From: Sulfurimonas sp. UBA6792
Lineage (GTDB): Bacteria > Campylobacterota > Campylobacteria > Campylobacterales > Sulfurimonadaceae
Length of the DNA stretch: 5,069 nucleotides
Assembly: GCA_002452425.1 (NCBI GenBank)
Contig: DKFQ01000013.1
Span: 1 to 5,069 of the forward strand
Direction of reading: 5' to 3'
Below the pieces are notes generated by a model. It saw only the letters and a program-made list of their open reading frames with translations, was not told where the DNA came from and did no database searches. This document shows, piece after piece, positions 1-5,069 of the stretch (its first letter is position 1; each line of letters starts with the position of its first letter). A program made the translations under genes and the position numbers.

Positions 1-395
1 CAAAAGAGCTCTCCGATGCACTAAAACCTCTCTTGCCACCTGCAAAGAAAATCCACCCTGCCACCTTGCTTCTCCAAGCTATCCGCATAGAGGTTAACAA
101 CGAGTTGGGTGAGTTAGAATCACTCTTAGATACGATAGAAGCGGCAAAATTTCCAAATGCTACTGTAGCGATTATCTCTTTTCACTCTCTCGAAGATAGA
201 ATTGTCAAAAATAGATTTAGCCAGTGGAGCAGGAGTTGCATCTGCCCGCAAGAGGCGATGCGTTGTACTTGTGGCAACAACCACTCTTATGGAAAAATCA
301 TAACAAAAAAACCGCTTATGGCTCAAGATGATGAACTAAAAGCAAATCCAAGAAGCAGAAGTGCCAAAATGCGTATATTTGAGATGGATATATAG
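1..395 (+). CDS. rsmH: RsmH, 16S rRNA (cytosine-1402-N4)-methyltransferase, C-terminal part
   Basis: This SAM-dependent enzyme (formerly MraW) methylates N4 of C1402 in the decoding centre of 16S rRNA. The gene is cut by the left edge. The reading frame is open from base 3, and about 130 C-terminal residues are visible of the roughly 300 usual for the family. Family signatures seen in order are LPPAKKIHPAT followed by a QAIRIEVNNELGELE helix, then ISFHSLEDRIVK, then a cysteine cluster CICP...CTCG, then ITKKPL and the terminal NPRSRSAKMR block. The SAM-binding N-terminal motifs lie outside the window. A TTG at 33-35 is internal and is not the start, because RsmH-like sequence (KELSDALKPL) continues upstream of it. 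The stop TAG (393-395) directly abuts the ATG of the next gene, which suggests translational coupling. rsmH commonly heads the division/cell-wall cluster and is followed by ftsL, as here. Confidence 0.95.
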   Translation, partial: KELSDALKPLLPPAKKIHPATLLLQAIRIEVNNELGELESLLDTIEAAKFPNATVAIISFHSLEDRIVKNRFSQWSRSCICPQEAMRCTCGNNHSYGKIITKKPLMAQDDELKANPRSRSAKMRIFEMDI

Positions 396-674
396 ATGGG
401 TCACAAAACAGAACTTTTAAATGAAGTAGATGATGTTATCAATCCAAAAAAAGAGTTGGATTTAAACTACTTTTTTTACGTAGTACTTAGTGTTTTTTTT
501 GCTATTGCGCTACTTTTTCCAAAGATATATATCCAACAGCAGATTTACTTTACAAGCAGAGACATCGCAAAGCTTAAAGGCGAGCATGATACGCTTAAAG
601 AGGAAAACAGGCTTATACAGAGCTCTGTTGAAGAGATACGATTTAAAAATCAGATTCTTGACACACTATTTTAA
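396..674 (+). CDS. FtsL-like small bitopic membrane protein with coiled coil
   Basis: A 92-residue protein with the architecture of the divisome subunit FtsL. It has a short polar cytoplasmic N-terminus (about residues 1-23), one hydrophobic segment (about 24-45, NYFFYVVLSVFFAIALLFP), then a charged helical region (about 52-90). That region contains a heptad-like run of L, I and V residues, including AKLKGEHDTLKEENRLIQSS, as expected for a periplasmic coiled coil. In the family, FtsL pairs with FtsB (DivIC) and FtsQ to activate septal peptidoglycan synthesis. The assignment rests on topology, size and position immediately after rsmH, because FtsL sequences diverge too far for motif recognition. 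The ATG at 396 follows the rsmH stop with no gap and has no strong ribosome binding site, so translation probably depends on coupling. A generic FtsB/septum-formation-initiator relative is the alternative. Confidence 0.75.
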   Translation: MGHKTELLNEVDDVINPKKELDLNYFFYVVLSVFFAIALLFPKIYIQQQIYFTSRDIAKLKGEHDTLKEENRLIQSSVEEIRFKNQILDTLF

Positions 675-678
675 AGGG
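674..678 (+). promoter_or_regulatory. Ribosome binding site of the RND transporter gene
   Basis: AAGGG lies 5 nt before ATG 684 but only 2 nt before the in-frame GTG at 681. Normal Shine-Dalgarno spacing therefore favours ATG 684 as the start. The motif overlaps the end of the upstream FtsL-like stop codon, consistent with co-translation from one mRNA. Confidence 0.55.
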
Positions 679-683
679 TTGTG

Positions 684-3600
684 ATGCTACGACGTTTCTT
701 AGAGTTTGCTATAGATAAGCCGCTTCTCAACCATATCTTTTTGACGTTTATCTTTGTACTTTCTGTATTTGCCTACATAAACATCCCAAAAGAGATTTTT
801 CCGCCTATGAATATGGATAAAGTGACGATTTCTGGCGGTTACGTAGGCACTTCGGCAGATGTTTTGGACAAGATGGTCGTCAAAACGATTGAGGATGATT
901 TACAAAATATCGCAGAACTCCAAACCATAAAAACAACCATCAAAAATGGCTCTTTTTCTATTATTGCTGACATCAAACCTGGTTCACAAAATATCAATGT
1001 TTTAAATGATGTCAAAGATATCGTCGGAAGTGTTAAAAAAGATTTACCCGCTGATATGGCAGAACCTATCGCTCAGGTAAGGCTTCATACCTTTCCATTA
1101 GCACTTATCGCATTGGCGGGAGAGAGACCAAAAGAGGAACTTTTAGCACGAGCAGAAGAGCTCAAAAGTGAGCTGAGCAAGTTTAAAGAACTCAGCGAGA
1201 TAACTATTCGAGGAGATGCAGAGGAGGAGCTTGTTATCAACATCAATGAGCAAAAAATCCTAGCGTATGGGCTGCAACCGGCTTTAGCGATAGAAGCTAT
1301 CAAAAACATCAGCTCCGTTTTTCCCATAGGAACGATAAAAGAGCGTGGTTCTCATCTCTATATCTCAACATATAATGGGGAGAAAAACAGAGAAGCGATT
1401 CAAGAGACGCTCATTGGTGTTGGTGGAGTCAAGGTACGCATAGGCGATATTGCAGATGTCTCTTTTGAGCTGAGTGATGAGTCGGAACTCTCGCACTATA
1501 ACGGAGTGAGAAATATCTCTATCAATGTTGCAAAATCACACGAGGGCAATGCTATAGCGTTGGTTAAAGAGGTACGTGCGCTTTTAAAAGAGCAAGAAAA
1601 ACTTCATCCAGAGCTTCAGTATGAGATTTATGCAGATACCTCGGTGTGGATAAAAAACCGTTTAAATACAGTTTTCGCAAATATTGCTTTTGGACTTGCT
1701 CTTGTCTTTTTAGCGATGCTGCTTTTTATCAACTCTGGGATTGCCATCGTTGTTGCTGTTGGGATTCCTGTGAGTTTGATGACAGGACTTATCGTCACGG
1801 AGGTCATGGGCGATAGTCTTAACATGCTCTCCCTGCTTGGAGCTCTTATAGCCCTTGGTATGCTTGTGGATGAAGCCATCGTCGTTGCTGAAAATATCTA
1901 CCGACACCTAGAAGAGGGAATGGAGCGGCGAGAAGCGGCGATTGTAGGGGCGATGGAGATGTTTCCGGCAGTTCTTACTGCAACACTCACTACTGTTTTT
2001 GCTTTCTTGCCGATGTTGCTGCTTAGTGGTGAGATGGGGATGTTTATCAAAATCATTCCTATCATGATAACGGTACTTTTACTCTCCTCTCTTTTTGAGG
2101 CATTTTACTTTTTGCCTCTTCATGCACATGACTTTTTAAGAGTGGCGCACAATGAGAGTTTTACAAAAAAACTTTGGGCAAAACTCTCCTCTTGGCATAA
2201 CGCTGTTTTGCACTTCTTTTTCAAAAGAAAATGGCTCTCGCTTATCGTGATGGTTGTAACAATCCTCTCTTTAACGGCAGTAATGCTCAAAAACTCTAAG
2301 TTTCAGCTCTTTCCAGATTTTGATACCACGCAGGTTTATGTTTATGGCAAGGTCAATGTAAACAATGAACTTGAAGATACCGAAATGATAGTTACAGAGC
2401 TTGAAAATGAGCTTTTGAAGCATATAAAAGGTGATGCTATCTCCTCCATCACATCTGTCATCGGTTTTAAACTTGATGCTAAAAATGTGGTAGAGACGGG
2501 TGAACATCTTTTTCATATTTTCATCGACCTAAGCGAACGTGCGCCAGAAAATGTGTTTGATAAATATATCAGTCCCTATCTCTCCATAGAGTATGATGCG
2601 GAGGTGCTCAAAAGAGGGCGAGACGCAAGAGAGATAGCAAAAGATGTAGAAAAAGTTGTCGCACCTTTTTATGAACTTAAAAAAGAGGAAAATCTAGTTT
2701 TTGAAGAGCTTGTTGTCAAAGTTCCAGGGGCGGGGGTTGTCGCTTCGGATGTAGAGATTAGCTTGAGCGCAAAAGAGGAGCAAAAAGTAGTGCGTGGAGT
2801 AGAGGAACTCCAAGAGGCTTTAAAGGCGATAGAGGGTGTCAGTAATATAGCTAATGATGCCACTCTGGGCGAAAAAGAGCTAAAACTGCGCATCAATGAG
2901 TACGGACAACAGCTTGGGTTCAATGAAGAGCTTATTTCAAGAGAGTTGCGCTCCTACTATCTCAAAGGCGAATATGGCAAGATGTTCAATGAGAGTGGAC
3001 TTGTACGTATCAAGATAGAGAGTGGCATCAACCAGCAGATAGACTCCATCAACAGAGTTGAGGTGCAGATACCCTCATCAGATAGATTTGTACTCTTACG
3101 TGAGGTGTGTGATTTTGTCATGACACAAGGTTTTGTTGCACTTCAAAAAGAGAATGGCGTGCGCATCAGAACAGTAATGGCTTCACTGGACAAAAAAAAG
3201 ATAACATCTGCAGAAGCGATGCAAAAACTCCAATCAACATTTGCAAAACTAAGAGATGATGGTTTTGTCATAGATATAAAAGGCGAAGAGAAGGAGAACG
3301 CAAAAAATAAAAAAGAGATGCTCCAATCTGCACTCATCGCCATTTTTCTTATCTTTATAACGCTTGTTTGGCTTTTTGATTCGATTAAAAAATCGCTCAT
3401 AGTTATCAGCACCATTCCTCTTGTGTTGCTAGGCGTCTTCTTTGGACATATGGTAATGGGCATCAACCTCACAATGCCAGGGATGATAGGCGTAGTAGGG
3501 CTTGCGGGGGTCGTTGTCAATGATGGTTTGATAGTAGTAAGTTTTATCAAAAATGCAAAAAATACAGAAGAGTTGATGCAGATGGCACAAACAAGATTGC

Positions 3601-3818
3601 GCCCGATTCTCTTAACATCACTCACCACTGTTTTAGGGCTCTCTACGCTTATCTTTTTTGCCTCAGGACAAGCTATGATACTTCAACCCATGGCAATCTC
3701 TCTAGGCTTTGGCATAGCATGGGCAACGCTCCTTAATCTTATCTATGTACCGCTCCTCTACGCGGTAGTTTTCAAAATCAAAGACGCTGACAAATCAGAA
3801 AAATCTAAGGTGAGCTAA
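684..3818 (+). CDS. RND-superfamily inner-membrane efflux transporter (AcrB/MdtB-like, HAE type)
   Basis: A complete proton-driven RND pump of about 1044 residues, the usual family length. The duplicated fold is visible. TM1 is near residues 14-32, then a large periplasmic porter region to about 330. TM2-TM6 lie at about 332-480, TM7 near 517-535, a second porter region to about 875, and TM8-TM12 from about 880 to 1030. TM4 carries GMLVDEAIVVAEN with D396 and E397, where AcrB has an Asp pair. TM10 carries GLAGVVVNDGLIVVSF with N946 and D947 and lacks the AcrB-type lysine, as in some MdtB/SwrC-like relatives. The first charged segment (RRFLEFAIDKP) is the usual amphipathic N-terminus. The start is ATG 684; GTG 681 would add one Met. 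The substrate cannot be read from sequence. It follows the FtsL-like gene by 9 nt in a probable operon. No membrane-fusion or TolC-type partner is present in the window. Confidence 0.92.
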   Translation: MLRRFLEFAIDKPLLNHIFLTFIFVLSVFAYINIPKEIFPPMNMDKVTISGGYVGTSADVLDKMVVKTIEDDLQNIAELQTIKTTIKNGSFSIIADIKPGSQNINVLNDVKDIVGSVKKDLPADMAEPIAQVRLHTFPLALIALAGERPKEELLARAEELKSELSKFKELSEITIRGDAEEELVININEQKILAYGLQPALAIEAIKNISSVFPIGTIKERGSHLYISTYNGEKNREAIQETLIGVGGVKVRIGDIADVSFELSDESELSHYNGVRNISINVAKSHEGNAIALVKEVRALLKEQEKLHPELQYEIYADTSVWIKNRLNTVFANIAFGLALVFLAMLLFINSGIAIVVAVGIPVSLMTGLIVTEVMGDSLNMLSLLGALIALGMLVDEAIVVAENIYRHLEEGMERREAAIVGAMEMFPAVLTATLTTVFAFLPMLLLSGEMGMFIKIIPIMITVLLLSSLFEAFYFLPLHAHDFLRVAHNESFTKKLWAKLSSWHNAVLHFFFKRKWLSLIVMVVTILSLTAVMLKNSKFQLFPDFDTTQVYVYGKVNVNNELEDTEMIVTELENELLKHIKGDAISSITSVIGFKLDAKNVVETGEHLFHIFIDLSERAPENVFDKYISPYLSIEYDAEVLKRGRDAREIAKDVEKVVAPFYELKKEENLVFEELVVKVPGAGVVASDVEISLSAKEEQKVVRGVEELQEALKAIEGVSNIANDATLGEKELKLRINEYGQQLGFNEELISRELRSYYLKGEYGKMFNESGLVRIKIESGINQQIDSINRVEVQIPSSDRFVLLREVCDFVMTQGFVALQKENGVRIRTVMASLDKKKITSAEAMQKLQSTFAKLRDDGFVIDIKGEEKENAKNKKEMLQSALIAIFLIFITLVWLFDSIKKSLIVISTIPLVLLGVFFGHMVMGINLTMPGMIGVVGLAGVVVNDGLIVVSFIKNAKNTEELMQMAQTRLRPILLTSLTTVLGLSTLIFFASGQAMILQPMAISLGFGIAWATLLNLIYVPLLYAVVFKIKDADKSEKSKVS

Positions 3819-3820
3819 AG

Positions 3821-3826
3821 TATAAT
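3821..3826 (+). promoter_or_regulatory. Probable sigma70 -10 box for the tRNA gene
   Basis: A perfect TATAAT lies in the context AAAGTATAATTCC, 2 nt after the transporter stop and 38 nt before the first base of the tRNA. Initiation about 7 nt downstream would give a leader of roughly 30 nt. No TTGACA-like -35 sits at the normal distance, which is typical of Campylobacterota housekeeping promoters. The promoter lets the tRNA be transcribed independently of the rsmH-ftsL-RND operon, although readthrough is possible because no terminator is seen after the transporter. Confidence 0.7.
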
Positions 3827-3857
3827 TCCGCCCTACAAAGCAGTATCTTCTTTGTGT

Positions 3858-3947
3858 AACAAGTGGGTTCTTAGCTCAGTTGGTTAGAGCTCCCCGCTCA
3901 TAACGGGGCGGTCGAGTGTTCAAGTCACTCAGAACCCACCACTTGTT
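3858..3947 (+). repeat. Inverted repeat flanking the tRNA, extending the acceptor stem
   Basis: AACAAGT at 3858-3864, immediately upstream of the tRNA, is the exact reverse complement of ACTTGTT at 3941-3947, which begins at the final A of CCA. In the precursor this would stack a further 7 bp on the acceptor helix, with ACC (3938-3940) as a bulge. It may affect RNase P or 3' processing, or may be a relic of an attachment site. Neither function is demonstrated. Confidence 0.6.
3865..3941 (+). tRNA. tRNA with CAT anticodon (tRNA-Ile2 by body features, or elongator tRNA-Met)
   Basis: A full 77-nt cloverleaf with all stems perfectly paired. The acceptor is GGGTTCT (3865-3871) with AGAACCC (3931-3937), the D-stem GCTC/GAGC (3874-3877, 3887-3890), and the anticodon stem CCCCG/CGGGG (3892-3896, 3904-3908). 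The loop is CTCATAA with anticodon CAT at 3899-3901. The T-arm is GAGTG-TTCAAGT-CACTC (3914-3930). The discriminator is A (3938) and CCA is encoded (3939-3941). It is not the initiator, because the first acceptor pair is a normal G-C and the anticodon stem lacks the GGG/CCC initiator pattern. A CAT anticodon is shared by elongator Met and by Ile2, whose C34 is changed to lysidine by TilS to read AUA. The GCTCATAAC loop context and the variable segment CGGTC match, from memory, tRNA-Ile2 of Bacillus better than its tRNA-Met, so I lean to Ile2. Automated tools may label it Met. Confidence 0.95.
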
Positions 3948-3967
3948 TTGGGCACTTTCAAGCATTT

Positions 3968-3980
3968 TTCAAATCACTCA
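3968..3980 (+). repeat. Imperfect copy of the tRNA T-arm (possible att relic)
   Basis: TTCAAATCACTCA at 3968-3980 matches TTCAAGTCACTCA of the tRNA T-loop and 3' strand (3919-3931) at 12 of 13 positions, in direct orientation and 49 bp apart. It lies in the last codons of the integrase remnant. Tyrosine integrases often use the T-arm/3' end of a tRNA as the crossover core, so a decayed second att copy is plausible. At this length chance is also possible, and the flanks do not match. Confidence 0.35.
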
Positions 3981-4007
3981 TTTTTTTAAGTGTCACAGTA
4001 TTGCAAC

Positions 4008-4025
4008 AGCTATTTTTGAATAGCT
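4008..4025. other. Small perfect hairpin inside the integrase remnant
   Basis: AGCTATT (4008-4014), a TTTG loop and AATAGCT (4019-4025) form a 7-bp perfect stem. No T-tract follows directly on either strand, so it is a poor terminator. It may be incidental. Confidence 0.3.
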
Positions 4026-4145
4026 CCACATTTGTGTCAATTTTTAAGTGATTATCTTTTATAAAACCAGCATAGTTTTTGACAATCATCTCAGGTGAAG
4101 TGTATCCAACAATGGCTGCAAAAAAAATCAATGCACTGCTCAAGC

Positions 4146-4178
4146 AGATAGAGGCGTAAGTAAAGCGCCCTATCTTTT
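4146..4178. terminator. Probable rho-independent terminator between convergent units
   Basis: AGATAGAGGCG (4146-4156) pairs with CGCCCTATCT (4166-4175) around a 9-nt loop, giving a 10-bp stem with one bulged A. On the plus strand it runs into TTTTCTT (4175-4181), so it could stop transcription coming from the tRNA. On the minus strand the hairpin contains the TAG stop of the oxidoreductase. There the T-run is about 18 nt further on, outside the stem, so termination in that direction is less convincing. The position between convergent transcripts supports the call. Confidence 0.5.
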
Positions 4179-5069
4179 CTTAAGAGCGTTTTGTGCTGCT
4201 TTTACTATCGGGTAGTTTGTCGGTGCCGCGGTGAGTAGTGGTTGCGTTGCTATCTGGAGTGAGATAAGATGGTGTAGTGTAAGCTCTGCTTCTATCGCAA
4301 GACCGATAATGTTGATAATCTCTCCAGCCTCTTTTCCGCCTATAACTTGTCCGCCGATGATTTGGGCGCTGTTTTTCATCGCTATAAGTTTGACAGATTG
4401 TTTTGCTGCATCTGGAATCGTTGCAGGATGGCGGTTAAAACCCTCAAAAAACCCACTGATGTAGTCGATATTTTCCTCTTTGGCGCGTGATTCTGTAACA
4501 CCTGCGCTTGCAAAAGCACGTTCTCCTATCATAGTGGAGAAGATGGCGATAGTACCGTTAAAACCTTTGAGTGTTTTGAGGCTGTAGAGACTGCTTCCTG
4601 CCACCCTTGCTTCTGCTGCTGAGGTAGATGCGAGCATCACTTTGGATGGGTCACGTGTGATAAAGTCACGTCTGGCACTGCAATCACCGATAGCAAAAAT
4701 GTCTTTATATTTGGTTCGCATATACTCATCCACCCAAATGCTGCCATAGCGTGCAAGTTTTAGCCCAGCATCAGCAGCTAGTTTTGTGTTTGGCTGATAA
4801 CCTGTTGCAAGAAGAACGACCTCTGCATCAAGAATAGTTCCATCGCAAAGCTCTATAGCGTAAGCTTTGTTTTGCGATGATTTTATCCCTGTTGCATGTT
4901 GCCCAAGAGAGAGTTTGATCCCTTTTTCTTGCATGATTGCTTGCGCTTGCATCGCCATATCTGGATCAAACGAGCCTTCCAAGATACCGCCACCGCCAAC
5001 AATTGTCACATCTTTGCCCATCATCGCAAGTTCTGTAGCGATTTCAACACCGATAAAACCCGTTCCGAT
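4170..5069 (-). CDS. FAD/NAD(P)H-dependent pyridine nucleotide-disulfide oxidoreductase family protein, N-terminus missing
   Basis: The frame stays open to the right edge, so the 5' end is cut. About 299 residues are visible and roughly 140-150 are probably missing for a family length near 445. The visible part starts inside the NAD(P)H-binding Rossmann domain with GTGFIGVE (GxGxxGxE), continues through VTIVGGGG to LLATGYQPN (visible residues about 86-94), then has the second FAD-binding motif IFAIGDCS (GD at about 128-129). From about residue 165 to the end lies an interface/dimerisation domain, finishing with a TAAPTNYP segment. This arrangement fits the NADH oxidase / coenzyme A-disulfide reductase / NAD(P)H:rubredoxin reductase-like branch. 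The N-terminal FAD motif and any redox-active cysteine, which would tell these apart, lie outside the window. The ATG at 5022-5024 is internal, because the GxGxxG motif lies upstream of it. The stop TAG is at 4170-4172, inside a terminator-like hairpin. The gene converges on the tRNA and integrase remnant. Likely cytoplasmic, with no membrane segments seen. Confidence 0.88.
   Translation of the reverse strand: MGTGFIGVEIATELAMMGKDVTIVGGGGILEGSFDPDMAMQAQAIMQEKGIKLSLGQHATGIKSSQNKAYAIELCDGTILDAEVVLLATGYQPNTKLAADAGLKLARYGSIWVDEYMRTKYKDIFAIGDCSARRDFITRDPSKVMLASTSAAEARVAGSSLYSLKTLKGFNGTIAIFSTMIGERAFASAGVTESRAKEENIDYISGFFEGFNRHPATIPDAAKQSVKLIAMKNSAQIIGGQVIGGKEAGEIINIIGLAIEAELTLHHLISLQIATQPLLTAAPTNYPIVKAAQNALKKR

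Larger units (their letters stand above)
3958..4143 (-). pseudogene. Remnant of a tyrosine recombinase (phage/island integrase), C-terminal end
   Basis: No intact gene occupies the 228 nt between the tRNA and the oxidoreductase, but the minus strand is open for the C-terminus of what looks like a tyrosine-type integrase. The stretch VGYTSPEMIVKNYAGFIKDN matches the last catalytic block of the family. The usual LGHTS box is present with His replaced by Tyr (GYTS), followed at the expected distance by KNY, the presumed nucleophilic tyrosine. A polar tail (HLKIDTNVELFKNS...) follows to a TGA stop at 3958-3960. The catalytic Arg and His boxes and the rest of a protein of about 300-400 residues are missing. 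The nominal TTG start at 4141-4143 has no support. Beyond GYTS the frame loses integrase character at a run of eight A (T on the coding strand, about 4120-4127). In a shifted frame, LLEQCID resembles the segment normally found before this box, suggesting a frameshift. It points toward the tRNA 3' end, as expected for a tRNA-integrating element. It is almost certainly non-functional, and family assignment is by motif only. Confidence 0.62.

Noticed and set aside
490..684. 64-codon plus-strand frame overlapping the FtsL-like gene
   Set aside because: It is an out-of-frame reading of a gene whose topology and position fit FtsL; its product shows no family features.
1085..2923. Several 65-84 codon open frames on the minus strand opposite the transporter
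   Set aside because: They are antisense shadows of the RND coding sequence, with compositionally biased products (Ser-rich) and no support from ribosome sites or motifs.
3143..3628. 161-codon open frame on the minus strand
   Set aside because: It lies wholly antisense to the C-terminal half of the RND transporter, whose protein sequence is clearly conserved. Its product is low-complexity Ser/Ile/Thr-rich with no recognisable domain.
3787..3792. CTGACA as a -35 element for the tRNA promoter
   Set aside because: It is 28 nt from the TATAAT box, far from the usual 16-18 nt, so it cannot act as a normal -35.
3984..4050. Repeated TTTTTAAGTG (at 3983-3992 and 4041-4050)
   Set aside because: These are short AT-rich matches within the integrase-remnant coding frame with no regular spacing or third copy; not a CRISPR or iteron array.
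4231..4464. 77-codon plus-strand frame within the oxidoreductase region
   Set aside because: It is antisense to the conserved dimerisation domain of the flavoprotein and has no independent evidence.

Overview
The window looks like chromosomal DNA from a member of the Campylobacterota (Epsilonproteobacteria), probably a free-living Sulfurimonas/Sulfuricurvum-type organism. The basis is the AT-leaning codon use, the short spacers between genes, and a TATAAT-type promoter box with no recognisable -35. The style of the rsmH and FtsL-like products also fits. This is inference from sequence style, not from a database match.

Layout, left to right. (1) Positions 1-395 (+) hold the C-terminal part of rsmH (16S rRNA m4C1402 methyltransferase). 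(2) Positions 396-674 (+) encode a 92-residue bitopic membrane protein with a coiled coil. It starts on the base after the rsmH stop, which is the position of ftsL in the division/cell-wall cluster. (3) Positions 684-3818 (+) encode a full-length RND-superfamily inner-membrane transporter of about 1044 aa, 9 nt after the FtsL-like stop. These three probably form one operon joining rRNA modification, cell division and efflux. No membrane-fusion or outer-membrane partner gene is visible. (4) A -10 box at 3821-3826 sits just after the transporter stop and probably drives a tRNA gene with a CAT anticodon at 3865-3941, with CCA encoded. Its body looks more like the lysidine-type tRNA-Ile2 than elongator tRNA-Met. 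(5) Positions 3942-4169 hold no intact gene. On the minus strand they encode what looks like the last part of a tyrosine recombinase (integrase), ending 17 nt from the tRNA 3' end. This is probably the scar of a mobile element that used this tRNA as its attachment site. (6) A terminator-like hairpin at 4146-4178 overlaps the stop codon of (7), a minus-strand FAD/NAD(P)H-dependent disulfide-oxidoreductase-family gene (4170-5069) that runs off the right edge.

The most interesting point is the tRNA plus integrase-fragment junction, with an imperfect copy of the tRNA T-arm inside the fragment. The other points worth checking are the tRNA identity, a stem that extends the tRNA acceptor helix into the flanks, and the altered proton-relay residues of the transporter.
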